NCBI GenBank assembly: GCA_013388735.1
Contig: JACAES010000008.1
Location: forward strand, 22,464 to 86,463
Reading direction: 5' to 3'
DNA from: Chloroflexota bacterium
Lineage (GTDB): Bacteria > Chloroflexota > Anaerolineae > Aggregatilineales > Phototrophicaceae
Length of the DNA: 64,000 nt
Under the pieces are notes generated by a model. It was not told the DNA's origin. It saw nothing but the letters and a program-made list of their open reading frames with translations, and did no database searches. The position numbers and the translations under genes are program-made. Positions 42,735 through 51,196 of the stretch are shown piece after piece. Positions within the stretch are counted from its first letter, which is position 1, and each line of letters opens with the position of its first letter.

Positions 42735-44015
42735 ATGAAAACAACAACCCACATCCTATTGATTGTGATTCTCGGTTTCATCACACGCTCCACATTATCG
42801 GCGCAGGATGCTCCAACGTCCCCCCCATCTCTGCCGGGACGTATTGCCTATGTAGGCCCTGACCAGAACATCTACAGCCTGAATATGGATGCTGATGAGA
42901 TGCATCCTTTGACGACCGATGGCTCCCGGTCGCGGGTTTATCAATGGCCGACCTGGGCCACCGATGGGCGACTCGCTTACTTTCTCTCTGATCGCAGCGG
43001 CGAGATGATTGTTACGGAAGTATTCGTCTCGGAGGATGGCAATAACGCCGGAAACCTCGTCTATACGGGCGAAAACGAGCTGTTCAATTATGCCTACTGG
43101 GCACCCCAGAACTGCGCCGACAGCGAACGCTGCCGCGATCTGGCGGTTCTTCTGAGCAGTGAAGCCGCCGGTGGATTGTTTGTGGAGCTGATCCGGGATG
43201 GACTGGACGAGCCGTTGAGCCATCTGGCCGGTGTCGGCGGCCCATTCTATTTTAGCTGGAGCCCCGATGGCAGCCGGATGATCTGGCAGCGTAACACACG
43301 GGAGCTTGCGATTTATGATGTCATGGGCGACTCGCTGGAGGTGCTGCCGCTGTCTCCGGGGCTGTTTCAGACACCGGATTGGTCACCGGTGGATGATCGT
43401 CTGCTGGTCGGACTGCGTAATGGCGAGAATGAGACGAACGACTTGGCTATCGTCGCCAACGGGGAAAGCCAGATTCTGGCCGCGCAGCTTAGAGGTCCCA
43501 TCGCTTTTGCCTGGTCACCTGACGGAAATTATATCGCCTATACGGACCGGGGCGGCCCGTTGATGGTTCTGGACGCACATACGGGAGAAACCATTACGCG
43601 CAGCCCGGTTACGGGTATTCTGTCTTTTTTCTGGTCGCCGAACAGCCAGCATCTCGCTTATATCACGCTGGCGACTCCGCCGGGTTCTATCAACGTGAGG
43701 GTATCCCGCCAGCCCAAACCGGCGGCGGCTTTTCAGGACGCCATCAGCGTCGCCTGGTCGGTGCTGGACATCTCGACCGGCGCGAACCGGCGCTATGGCG
43801 CGTTTTTCCCAACTCAGGATATGCTGTACATGCTGGTCTATTTTGACCAGTTCGCGCATAGCCATCGTCTGTGGTCGCCGGACAGCCGGTATCTGATTTA
43901 TGCTGAGATCACGCCCAGCAATGAAGTCTCTATCAATCTGCTCGATACAGCTCAACCCAACACAGTGCCGTTTTCAATTGCCAGCGGATTCATTGGCATC
44001 TGGAGTTTTGAATAG
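42735..44015 (+). CDS. Exported WD40/TolB-like beta-propeller protein
   Basis: A 426-residue secreted protein. The ATG at 42735 gives a signal peptide (MKTTTHILLIVILGFITRST, cut after LSAQ); a TTG six codons upstream would lack one. The mature part has repeated blades of the TolB/PD40 type, seen as PTWATDGRLAYFLSDRSGEM, FYFSWSPDGSRMIWQRNTRE, AFAWSPDGNYIAYTDRGGPL, FFWSPNSQHLAYITL and RLWSPDSRYLIYAEI. Such propellers bind proteins or sugars at the cell surface. It is followed after 13 bases by a LysM/M23 lipoprotein gene and probably shares its transcript. The specific ligand is unknown. Confidence 0.85.
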   Translation: MKTTTHILLIVILGFITRSTLSAQDAPTSPPSLPGRIAYVGPDQNIYSLNMDADEMHPLTTDGSRSRVYQWPTWATDGRLAYFLSDRSGEMIVTEVFVSEDGNNAGNLVYTGENELFNYAYWAPQNCADSERCRDLAVLLSSEAAGGLFVELIRDGLDEPLSHLAGVGGPFYFSWSPDGSRMIWQRNTRELAIYDVMGDSLEVLPLSPGLFQTPDWSPVDDRLLVGLRNGENETNDLAIVANGESQILAAQLRGPIAFAWSPDGNYIAYTDRGGPLMVLDAHTGETITRSPVTGILSFFWSPNSQHLAYITLATPPGSINVRVSRQPKPAAAFQDAISVAWSVLDISTGANRRYGAFFPTQDMLYMLVYFDQFAHSHRLWSPDSRYLIYAEITPSNEVSINLLDTAQPNTVPFSIASGFIGIWSFE

Positions 44016-44028
44016 TTTCGTGCGCCAT

Positions 44029-45597
44029 ATGCGCTTGCAGGCCGTTGGTATCGCGGCGGCGGCAGTTCTTTTGGGCGTGTCGGCCTGTACACAAAACCAG
44101 CCAGGGGTAATTGTTATCACGGCAACCTTTCAGCCTGTTGAGAGCGTCCTGGTTACGCCGCCCGTTCCCGCCGACACAGCGCCGCTGCCTGCGCCGGCGC
44201 TGCCCGCCAGCAGCCCCACGCCTGACCCGACACGACCGGCAGTTGGTACGAACGCCGTCGCCGAATATGTCGTCCAGCCAGGCGACACACTGTTCGCAAT
44301 CGCGCAGGCCAATGGCATTAGCCTGGAGACGCTGATGGCGGCTAACGCGCAGATCACGAATCCAAATCTGCTCTCGGTAGGACAGATTGTTAATTTACCC
44401 CACCCGCCGAACGAAACCTCCGGCGAATTTAAGATCATCCCGGACAGCCGTCTGGTTCGCGGCCCCGGCAGTGGAGCGTTTGACGTGGCCGGATTTATCA
44501 GCGGGCAGCCCGGCTACATACGGATAGCAACGGATGTCGTGGATGAACAACTGCTGTCGGCGTCGGAAGTAGTGCAGCGGGCTTCTCTGGAATACAGCGT
44601 AGACGCGCGTTTGCTGCTGGCGCTGCTGGAATATCGGGCAGGATGGCTAACAAAAACCGATTTGTCTGATACGCAGAAGACTTATGCGCTGGAAGGACAG
44701 CCATCACCGGCGGGCTTTGACCGGAGCGGTTTGTACCGCCAGTTGGCCTGGGCTGCCAACCAGCTTAACCTGGGTTATTATGGCTGGCGCTATCGTGCGC
44801 TGGCGAACCTGGAATTTGACGATGGCACGCGCGTTCGTTATACACCCGGCCTGAATGCGGGTACGGTCGGCTTACAGTATTTCCTCAGCCGGAATACGGC
44901 TTATGCCGATTGGTCGCAGCAGATCGGAGCAGAAGGTTTTTATCGTGTTTATACGGCCTACTTTGGCGACCCCTTCAGTAACCCTATTGACCCTCTGGTG
45001 CCATCAGGCATTCAGCAGCCGCCGATGACGCTGCCTTTTTTGCAGGGCCAAACCTGGTTCTTCACCGGAGGGCCGCATGGTGGGTGGGGGAGTGGGAGCG
45101 CCTGGGCAGCAATTGACTTCGCGCCGCCTGACGAGCGACCGGATGGCAGCCCGGCCTGTTATGTGTCTAAATATCCCGTAACCGCCGTCGCGCCCGGTGT
45201 GGTCGCCCGCAGCGAGGGCGGAAGCGTCATCCTTGACCTGGATATGGACGGTGATGAAACCACCGGCTGGACGGTGCTTTACCTGCATATCGCCTCGGAA
45301 GGTCGCGCAATTGCAGGAAGCGCCTTGCAGACGGGCGATCTCATCGGGTATCCATCATGCGAAGGCGGTTTTTCTAACGGCACGCACGTTCATATTGCGC
45401 GCCGGTACAATGGGGAATGGATTCCCGCCCACTGCGATCAATGCCTTCCGGGTTACGAAACGCCGTCGTTTGTCCTGGGCGGGTGGGTGGTCTACGGCCT
45501 CACCAATCAGGAATATCAGGGCTACCTGCAAAATGGCAGTGAGCGGCGTATCGCGGAGCAGGGGCGGCTCATACCAGATAACCGTGTATCGTGGTGA
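44029..45597 (+). CDS. LysM + M23 peptidase lipoprotein
   Basis: A 522-residue lipoprotein. From the ATG at 44029 the signal MRLQAVGIAAAAVLLGVSAC ends at the lipobox Cys; GTG at 44020 and TTG at 44008 are alternatives. A Pro/Ala/Thr linker leads to a LysM domain (YVVQPGDTLFAIAQANGISL), then a helical region of about 200 residues, then an M23-type metallopeptidase fold. The peptidase has GPHGGWGSG, AAIDFAPP, YLHIASEG and GTHVHIARR. The usual HxxxD is AWxAxD-like here (WAAID), with a nearby His in GPHG that may replace it. It probably cuts or binds peptidoglycan stem peptides outside the cell. Confidence 0.87.
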   Translation: MRLQAVGIAAAAVLLGVSACTQNQPGVIVITATFQPVESVLVTPPVPADTAPLPAPALPASSPTPDPTRPAVGTNAVAEYVVQPGDTLFAIAQANGISLETLMAANAQITNPNLLSVGQIVNLPHPPNETSGEFKIIPDSRLVRGPGSGAFDVAGFISGQPGYIRIATDVVDEQLLSASEVVQRASLEYSVDARLLLALLEYRAGWLTKTDLSDTQKTYALEGQPSPAGFDRSGLYRQLAWAANQLNLGYYGWRYRALANLEFDDGTRVRYTPGLNAGTVGLQYFLSRNTAYADWSQQIGAEGFYRVYTAYFGDPFSNPIDPLVPSGIQQPPMTLPFLQGQTWFFTGGPHGGWGSGSAWAAIDFAPPDERPDGSPACYVSKYPVTAVAPGVVARSEGGSVILDLDMDGDETTGWTVLYLHIASEGRAIAGSALQTGDLIGYPSCEGGFSNGTHVHIARRYNGEWIPAHCDQCLPGYETPSFVLGGWVVYGLTNQEYQGYLQNGSERRIAEQGRLIPDNRVSW

Positions 45598-45651
45598 AGG
45601 ATGCTGGTATAATCTGCCCACAGTAAAACCGTTCCCAGGTGCACTGTTTTA

Positions 45652-46476
45652 ATGAGACGATTTCAACAAGTGAGCGTGGTATTGGGGCTGATTTTGCTCG
45701 CCGGGTGGGGCTTGCAGGCGCACGCTGAAGAAGCCCGGCAGGTGGCGGTCAGCCCGACGCCGGTTCCAATCAATCTGCCAAGCCCCATACCGCTCGACGC
45801 GCCTCAGCCGAGCCAGACGACGGCGACGCCGACCCGCACGCCGACACCGGTCGGCCCGGCGATTCTGGAAGCTAAAACGGAAGCGAATGTCAGAGCGCAG
45901 CCTGACCCGGAATCTGAACTGCTCGGAACAATCCGCGCCGGAGATTTTTACCCCATCATCGGGCGTTATTTTCGGTGGGTGCAGTTCCAGTACGATTCTT
46001 CTCCCAACGGCACAGGCTGGGTTTTTGACGAATTGATTAACATCGTCGGTGATGAAACGGCCATCATTGATCTGAGCGTCCAGGAAGCTCCTACGGTAGA
46101 TACCACCGCTGTTGAACAAACGGCAGCTTTTGAAGCGATTACCCTGACGCCCGGCGGGCTGCTGACCGCCACCGCCAATGCGCGTGTCATCACCATTCCC
46201 GAACTCCCGGTAAGCGGCGCAGCCGACACCCTCCCTGAACTGCCGGTGGATGCCGCCCAATCGCCCAGCCCGCTGCCGACTTTCACGATTCCGCCTAATC
46301 TGATACCTGCTACACCGACTTCAGCCGCGGCGGATGGCCTACCGGTCGCCACTGCCACGCTTTCTGGCGCCAGCCCATCCCCGCCCAGCCCGGACAGTGT
46401 GCCGCCGATTACACCGATTTTGATTCTTGGCGCAGCAGGCATCCTCGGCATTGCCGTCAGCTTCTTCCGGCGCTAA
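45652..46476 (+). CDS. Exported bacterial SH3-domain protein with C-terminal membrane anchor
   Basis: A 274-residue envelope protein. The signal peptide is VVLGLILLAGWGLQAHAEEA. A Pro/Thr linker (PSQTTATPTRTPTPV) leads to one bacterial SH3 domain (about residues 75-140, ILEAKTEANVRAQPDPESEL, then GTGWVFDELI). A long low-complexity stretch and a C-terminal transmembrane helix (PILILGAAGILGIAVSFFRR) ending in Arg-Arg follow. It is likely tethered at the membrane with its SH3 domain facing the wall. It lies 54 bases after the LysM/M23 gene and may be co-transcribed. Confidence 0.82.
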   Translation: MRRFQQVSVVLGLILLAGWGLQAHAEEARQVAVSPTPVPINLPSPIPLDAPQPSQTTATPTRTPTPVGPAILEAKTEANVRAQPDPESELLGTIRAGDFYPIIGRYFRWVQFQYDSSPNGTGWVFDELINIVGDETAIIDLSVQEAPTVDTTAVEQTAAFEAITLTPGGLLTATANARVITIPELPVSGAADTLPELPVDAAQSPSPLPTFTIPPNLIPATPTSAAADGLPVATATLSGASPSPPSPDSVPPITPILILGAAGILGIAVSFFRR

Positions 46477-46508
46477 TAAAAAGAGCCTGTTGTTTTATGA
46501 CAGGCTCT
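46477..46508 (-). terminator. Rho-independent terminator of the Fe-S carrier gene
   Basis: AGAGCCTGT (46482-46490) pairs with ACAGGCTCT (46500-46508), and on the minus strand the stem is followed by TTTTTATT. It lies at the convergent junction with the SH3 protein gene and may help stop both transcripts. Confidence 0.85.
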
Positions 46509-46535
46509 CGTGATCGGGTGTGTCTGGTGTGAACT

Positions 46536-46961
46536 TTAGTGGCTGCAACTCCCACAGCCGCGAGACTGATCGTCTTCGCCGCTGTCGGCGGTTTTGAACG
46601 AGTGACCGCAGCCGCAGGAAGAAATGGCGTTCGGATTATCAATACGGAAGCCACCACCCATCAGGCTGTCAATATAATCAATCGTTGCGCCCTGAAGGTA
46701 CATAATGCTGGTCGGGTCAACGACCAGGCGCACCCCTTGCGCCGCCACCACCGTATCGAATTCGCGCGGCGCGGCTTCGAAGGCCATACCGTACTGCAAA
46801 CCGGAGCAGCCGCCGCCGGATACGAACACCCGCAGAACGTAGTCGGGAATCTCGCGCTGTTTCAACAGGTTTTGAATAACCTGCACGGCGGCGGGCGTTA
46901 CCGATAACACGGCGGTTTCAGGTGTTTCGCTCTGCGTGATGATTTCTTCATTTGCGGCCAT
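46536..46961 (-). CDS. erpA: A-type Fe-S cluster carrier (ErpA/IscA/HesB family) with Cys-rich tail
   Basis: A 141-residue Fe-S assembly protein. The three conserved Cys are in VFVSGGGCSGLQYGMAF and SSCGCGHSF, matching the C-x(n)-CGC pattern of A-type carriers that pass clusters to apo-proteins. I chose the ATG at 46961 (MAANEEIITQ) because GAGGAGAG lies upstream and the promoter at 47002-47030 overlaps the longer in-frame start. Two extras are an N-terminal acidic lead and a C-terminal tail ending GCGSCSH, with two additional Cys and a His not usual in the family. It lies beside the SufR-like regulator on the same strand. The symbol is by family resemblance. Confidence 0.9.
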   Translation of the reverse strand: MAANEEIITQSETPETAVLSVTPAAVQVIQNLLKQREIPDYVLRVFVSGGGCSGLQYGMAFEAAPREFDTVVAAQGVRLVVDPTSIMYLQGATIDYIDSLMGGGFRIDNPNAISSCGCGHSFKTADSGEDDQSRGCGSCSH

Positions 46962-47001
46962 TAAATCTCTCTCCTCACGGTTGTAGACGACGATGCGAGT
47001 C

Positions 47002-47030
47002 ATTATAGCATGGTCGGCCTGAGGCGTCAA
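47002..47030 (-). promoter_or_regulatory. Near-consensus promoter for the Fe-S carrier gene
   Basis: On the minus strand, -35 TTGACG (47025-47030), a 17-base spacer and -10 TATAAT (47002-47007) preceded by TGC, an extended -10. It is one of the best promoters in the window. Confidence 0.8.
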
Positions 47031-47054
47031 TTAAACAGATAATCATCATCGAAA

Positions 47055-47693
47055 TTACCCGCTGCTGCCGTTCGGAATAAGGTATGCGCATATACTGTCC
47101 CCGCGCGACATGCGGGACTGAAGGCGCGGCACCACCCCTAAAAGCGATGAAACCAGACGCATGTCCATATCACACAGCGCGTGATTATGTTCTGCGATGT
47201 GATGATACGGGCAGTTGCTCGTCTGGATCAAATAACCCTCCGGGTGTTTTTCCCAGCGGGCATTGTAGCCGTGCTGGTTCAGGTATTCGACCACAACATT
47301 CAACCGGTCAGGCAGGGACAGATCATTGGCGATGTTAGCATCATCCGCCATACGTTCGGCTACACCTTCAAGAATCACGTTGATCTGTTTGGGCGGAAGC
47401 TGGTGGGCGATCTGCTCGATCAGGTGAGCAGCCAGTGGTTTGTAATTGCTTGGGAAGTATTCCTTTGCGGCCTCTGTCAGCGCATAAACATGCTGTGGCC
47501 GGCCAGGGGCGTTGCGGTGTCTTAGCTGCGGCGTTGTGATGAGGTTTTCATCCTGCAAGCGAGCAAGATGATGTCGCACCGTGACGGCAGTGATGGCTCC
47601 GCGGCGCTTCCGTAAGTCTTCCACGATGTCATCCACAGTTGCCTCACCGCGCTCGCGGAGGATGTTCAGGATAAATTGTCGGGTTTCTTGCAT
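47055..47693 (-). CDS. SufR-like winged-helix transcriptional regulator with Cys motif
   Basis: A 212-residue regulator. The N-terminal winged helix is seen as ILRERGEATVDDIVEDLRKR and TAVTVRHHLARLQDENLITT. The C-terminal half has cysteines spaced like SufR, the Fe-S-sensing repressor of suf genes: TSNCPYHHIAEHNHALCDMD, then SRGDSICAYLIP. In SufR such cysteines hold a [4Fe-4S] cluster. Its place next to an A-type Fe-S carrier supports a role in Fe-S homeostasis. The ATG at 47693 is the likely start. An inverted repeat GTCTA-N7-TAGAC at 47823-47839 in the upstream region is a possible regulator site, but this is a guess. Confidence 0.82.
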   Translation of the reverse strand: MQETRQFILNILRERGEATVDDIVEDLRKRRGAITAVTVRHHLARLQDENLITTPQLRHRNAPGRPQHVYALTEAAKEYFPSNYKPLAAHLIEQIAHQLPPKQINVILEGVAERMADDANIANDLSLPDRLNVVVEYLNQHGYNARWEKHPEGYLIQTSNCPYHHIAEHNHALCDMDMRLVSSLLGVVPRLQSRMSRGDSICAYLIPNGSSG

Positions 47694-47726
47694 CGTTAAC
47701 CCATCCTTTTACAGGTAACGGGCTTC

Positions 47727-47755
47727 TTGATTCGGACGTTATTGCGGGTTATACT
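47727..47755 (+). promoter_or_regulatory. Promoter reading toward pheA
   Basis: -35 TTGATT (47727-47732), a 17-base spacer and -10 TATACT (47750-47755). It is divergent from the SufR-like gene. The leader to pheA is about 160 bases and contains two inverted repeats: GTCTA/TAGAC (47823-47839) and GTCAAA/TTTGAC (47847-47866). No leader peptide was recognised. Confidence 0.6.
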
Positions 47756-47921
47756 TCCGCCGGTATTGATCCAGACATTGCAGATGCCGGTCATCAATAT
47801 TGCTAACTACCATCTTAATAAAGTCTATCATTTTTAGACAGTGAATGTCAAATAAGTCATTTTGACGCTGCAACTCCTGCGGCGTTATTTATCGTCTTCT
47901 GGTCATCAGGGATATTCCGCC

Positions 47922-48761
47922 TTGCACACTACGGTCGCTTTTCAAGGAATTCACGGCGCTTACTCGGAACAGGCCATCCGACAGCATTTTGGCAGTGAAG
48001 TTAACGTACATTCATGCCAGACGCTCAGTGATCTGTTCAATGTCATTCAGTCTGGTCAGGTCACTTATGGGCTTCTGCCGGTCGAAAATGCGCTGGCCGG
48101 CGCGGTCAGCCAGTCATATGAACTGCTGATGGACTACGATCTGCGCATTCAGGCCGACGTCATCCTTCATGTGCATCATGCACTGCTGGCCTTATCCGGT
48201 CAGAAGATCGAAGACCTGAAGTATGTACGCTCTCACCCACAGGCGCTGGCGCAATGCGAGCAGTTCATCAAACGAAACGGGTTACAGAGCATTCCCTGGT
48301 ATGATACCGCCGGTGCCGCGCATGATCTGGCGCAGGACTGCACGCCTTACACCGGAGCGATTGCCAGCGAACTGGCCGGGCAGCTTTACAACCTTGACAT
48401 CCTGGCGACCGAAATCGAAGATGTGTCGTTTAACTTCACACGGTTTTTCATCCTCGGCCATGATGACCCGCCCCCCGCCGAGTACAACAAAACTTCGCTG
48501 GTGTTCGCCACTCGCCACCGACCGGCGGCACTCTACGACTGTCTGGGCGAGTTCGCGCGGCGCGGCCTGAACCTGACCAAAATCGAATCGCGCCCACGCC
48601 GCAACCGGCCCTGGGAGCCGGTTTTCTACCTGGATGTTGAGGGTCACTGGCAGGAGGCGGCTTTTCAGGAGGCGCTGGCAGGATTACTCCAAAAAGCGTC
48701 CTTTGTAAAAATGCTGGGTTCGTACCCGGCTGTAAAAACCGGACAATCGGTTGGGATTTAA
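47922..48761 (+). CDS. pheA: Prephenate dehydratase
   Basis: A roughly 279-residue enzyme converting prephenate to phenylpyruvate in phenylalanine synthesis. The catalytic domain has VAFQGIHGAYSEQAIRQHFG, YGLLPVENALAGAVSQSYEL and the active-site ESRPR-like element further on. VSFNFTRFFILGHD contains the conserved TRF motif. The C-terminal ACT domain (TSLVFATRHRPAALYDCLGE, then LNLTKIESRPRRNRPWEPVF) should bind phenylalanine for feedback control. I chose TTG at 47922; TTG at 47862 would add 20 residues without homology. It is followed by asd after four bases. It lacks a chorismate mutase domain. Confidence 0.93.
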   Translation: MHTTVAFQGIHGAYSEQAIRQHFGSEVNVHSCQTLSDLFNVIQSGQVTYGLLPVENALAGAVSQSYELLMDYDLRIQADVILHVHHALLALSGQKIEDLKYVRSHPQALAQCEQFIKRNGLQSIPWYDTAGAAHDLAQDCTPYTGAIASELAGQLYNLDILATEIEDVSFNFTRFFILGHDDPPPAEYNKTSLVFATRHRPAALYDCLGEFARRGLNLTKIESRPRRNRPWEPVFYLDVEGHWQEAAFQEALAGLLQKASFVKMLGSYPAVKTGQSVGI

Positions 48762-48765
48762 GAAC

Positions 48766-49857
48766 ATGGAAAACACGGCCAAACTCGATGTAGCAGTGCT
48801 TGGGGCAACCGGCGCAGTCGGCCAGCGCTTCGTTCAGCTGCTGGAAAATCATCCCTGGTTTCGCGTTGCCGAGGTGATCGGCTCCAGCCGGAGTGCCTCT
48901 CGCCCGTATGGCGAGGCGGTGAACTGGGTGCTGGATGGTGGTGCGCCGGACTCGGTAGCAAACCTGACCGTTAAACCGCTGGAAGCCGATCTTACTTCAC
49001 CGCTGGTGTTTTCCGCGCTGCCTAAAGATGCAGCCGAAACCCGTGAATTTGAGCTGGCATCTGCCGGTCATGTTGTCTGCACCAATGCTTCGGCTAACCG
49101 AATGGTCCCGGATGTGCCGCTGCTGCTGCCGGAAGTGAATGCCGAACATGTGCGGCTGGTAGATATCCAGCGCGAGAAGCGCGGCTGGACAACCGGCGCG
49201 ATCATCGCCAATTCCAACTGCACGGCCATGCCCGTCGTGATGGCGCTGGCACCGCTGCGGCAGTTTGGCATCAAACGAATTTTCGTCGTCAGCGCGCAAG
49301 CAATCAGCGGGGCAGGCTATCCCGGCGTAGCATCGCTGGATATTCTAGATAATATTATTCCCTATGTCAGCGGTGATGAGGATAAGCTCGAAACTGAGCC
49401 ATTGAAGATGCTCGGCACATTCGATAGAGACAGCATCATCTGGCTGGATGCAGCTATCAGCGCGGCCTGCAACCGCGTGCCGGTAGTGGACGGCCATCTC
49501 GTTAATGTGTCGGTAGAACTGGCGGCACGCCCCGCAATGGCGGACATCATCGCAGCCTGGGAAACCTTCCGGGGCCCCGCGCCTGTGCCAGCTTTGCCAA
49601 GTGCGCCCGAAAAGCCGGTTCAATACCTGCCGCAGATTGACCGGCCTCAAAGCCGCCGCGACCGGAGCGCCGGTAACGGCATGGCGACATCGGTAGGACG
49701 CCTGCGCGAATGCGCGCTGCTGGGTTACAAGTTCGCTGCCCTGTCCCACAACACAATTCGTGGCGCGGCGGGATGCAGCATTCTAAACGCGGAACTGCTG
49801 GCCGTGACGGGCTACCTTGTGCAGTTCCAGCCGGCGACTGCTTCAGGCGCAGTCTAA
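48766..49857 (+). CDS. asd: Aspartate-semialdehyde dehydrogenase, archaeal/fungal type
   Basis: A 363-residue NADP-dependent enzyme making aspartate semialdehyde, the branch point to lysine, threonine and methionine. The nucleotide loop is VLGATGAVGQRFVQLLENHP. The active-site Cys is in IIANSNCTAMPVVMAL, followed by VVSAQAISGAGYPGV and NRVPVVDGHLVNVSVELAAR with the catalytic His. These details match the archaeal/fungal class rather than E. coli Asd. The ATG at 48766 directly follows the pheA stop. An earlier in-frame TTG at 48751 overlaps pheA. The gene is well placed in an amino-acid biosynthesis block. Confidence 0.95.
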   Translation: MENTAKLDVAVLGATGAVGQRFVQLLENHPWFRVAEVIGSSRSASRPYGEAVNWVLDGGAPDSVANLTVKPLEADLTSPLVFSALPKDAAETREFELASAGHVVCTNASANRMVPDVPLLLPEVNAEHVRLVDIQREKRGWTTGAIIANSNCTAMPVVMALAPLRQFGIKRIFVVSAQAISGAGYPGVASLDILDNIIPYVSGDEDKLETEPLKMLGTFDRDSIIWLDAAISAACNRVPVVDGHLVNVSVELAARPAMADIIAAWETFRGPAPVPALPSAPEKPVQYLPQIDRPQSRRDRSAGNGMATSVGRLRECALLGYKFAALSHNTIRGAAGCSILNAELLAVTGYLVQFQPATASGAV

Positions 49858-49940
49858 ATGCAGTATAGTCTGCATATCTTCTGCGCAGGCTTTGGGTTCT
49901 AGGAAGTGATGCTGGAGACTCGCTTCTGAGAGGATGCCCT

Positions 49941-51149
49941 GTGAAAGTATTTATTGCGGGAATTGATGGCTACCTGGGATGGCCGCTGGCCCAATATCTG
50001 GCCGCGCGCGGCCACCAGATCGCGGGGAACGATATGTTCTACCGGCGACAGTGGGTCGAGGAGGTGGGCAGTCACAGCGCCATTCCCATACACAGTATGC
50101 CGGAACGCCTGGCTGCTTTTCGCGCCCGTTATGGCACGGATATTCTTTTCCGTGAAGGCGATCTGCTTGATTACGCCTTCCTCAAATCGTTTCTGACGGA
50201 TTTCCAGCCGGACGCGATTGTCCATTTTGCCGAGATGCCATCCGCGCCGTATTCGATGATTGACCAGGCTCATGCGACCTTCACTCAACACAATAATGTC
50301 ATCGGCAGTCTCAACATGCTGTGGGCCATTAAAGAAGCCTGCCCGCAGACGCATCTTGTTAAACTGGGGACGATGGGCGAGTACGGAACACCGAATATAG
50401 ATATTCCCGAAGGGTTTTTTGAGGTTGAGTTCCGGGGACGAAAAGATGTGCTGCCGTTCCCCCGGCAGGCGGGCAGTTTTTATCACTGGAGCAAGGTTCA
50501 TGACTCCAACAATGCCATGTTCGCCTGCCGCATCTGGGGACTGCGGGCAACGGACATCATGCAAGGGGTGGTGTTCGGCACGCGGATAGACGAGATGGGG
50601 GAAGAACCGGTCTTGCGAAGTCGCCTGGACTTTGACCAGTGTTTTGGCACGGCGGTGAACCGCTTCTGCTGTCAGGCCGTTATCGGCCACCCGCTGACAC
50701 TGTACGGGCGCGGCGGGCAAACGCGCGGCTTTTTACCCCTGCGCGACTCGATGCAGTGTTTAGCGCTCACGATTGAAAATCCGCCCGCTGCGGGCGAATA
50801 TCGCGTCTTCAACCAATTTGAGGAATGTTACAGCGTTGAAGAACTGGCTTATCTGGTGCAGGAAGTCGGCGACCAAATCGGGATGGGTATCGAGGTTCAG
50901 CACTACGATAATCCTCGAAAAGAGTGGGATAAACACTACTATAATCCTGATCGAAACCATCTGATAAGCCTGGGCTACCAGCCGACCCATGATGTTCGCG
51001 CCGAACTGCGAATTATGCTGCAAGACCTAATGCCGCACAAAAACCGTATTATCGAAAAACAGGATATTCTCATCCCCGACATTCGCTGGGACGGCAGCCG
51101 CCGGCGCTCGTTCATTATAGACGAGCATCGGGTTGCGCCCCGGTCGTAG
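49941..51149 (+). CDS. sqdB: UDP-sulfoquinovose synthase
   Basis: A 402-residue short-chain dehydrogenase/epimerase-fold enzyme that makes UDP-sulfoquinovose from UDP-glucose and sulfite, for sulfolipid (SQDG) or sulfo-glycan synthesis. SqdB-specific blocks are the NAD loop KVFIAGIDGYLGWPLAQYLA, HFAEMPSAPYSMIDQAHATF, LGTMGEYGTPNIDIPEG, the catalytic YHWSKVHDSNN and FGTAVNRFCCQAVIGHPLTL. The Thr, Tyr and Lys catalytic residues are all visible. No SQDG synthase (sqdX/sqdC) is adjacent, so the acceptor is unknown. The ATG-like start at 49941 (GTG) has GAGAGG upstream. It stands between asd and hisD. Confidence 0.93.
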   Translation: MKVFIAGIDGYLGWPLAQYLAARGHQIAGNDMFYRRQWVEEVGSHSAIPIHSMPERLAAFRARYGTDILFREGDLLDYAFLKSFLTDFQPDAIVHFAEMPSAPYSMIDQAHATFTQHNNVIGSLNMLWAIKEACPQTHLVKLGTMGEYGTPNIDIPEGFFEVEFRGRKDVLPFPRQAGSFYHWSKVHDSNNAMFACRIWGLRATDIMQGVVFGTRIDEMGEEPVLRSRLDFDQCFGTAVNRFCCQAVIGHPLTLYGRGGQTRGFLPLRDSMQCLALTIENPPAAGEYRVFNQFEECYSVEELAYLVQEVGDQIGMGIEVQHYDNPRKEWDKHYYNPDRNHLISLGYQPTHDVRAELRIMLQDLMPHKNRIIEKQDILIPDIRWDGSRRRSFIIDEHRVAPRS

Positions 51150-51196
51150 CCCAAACTAACACAGCCAACCATAATAGCGATGAGGAGCAAGGCGCT

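Noticed and set aside
49858..49875. ATGCAG-TATAGT-CTGCAT hairpin after asd
   Set aside because: Short stem with a six-base loop and no T tract; not enough for a terminator call.
49899..50720. Minus-strand open frame of 273 residues opposite sqdB
   Set aside because: sqdB is unmistakable on the plus strand and the reverse frame has no family features.
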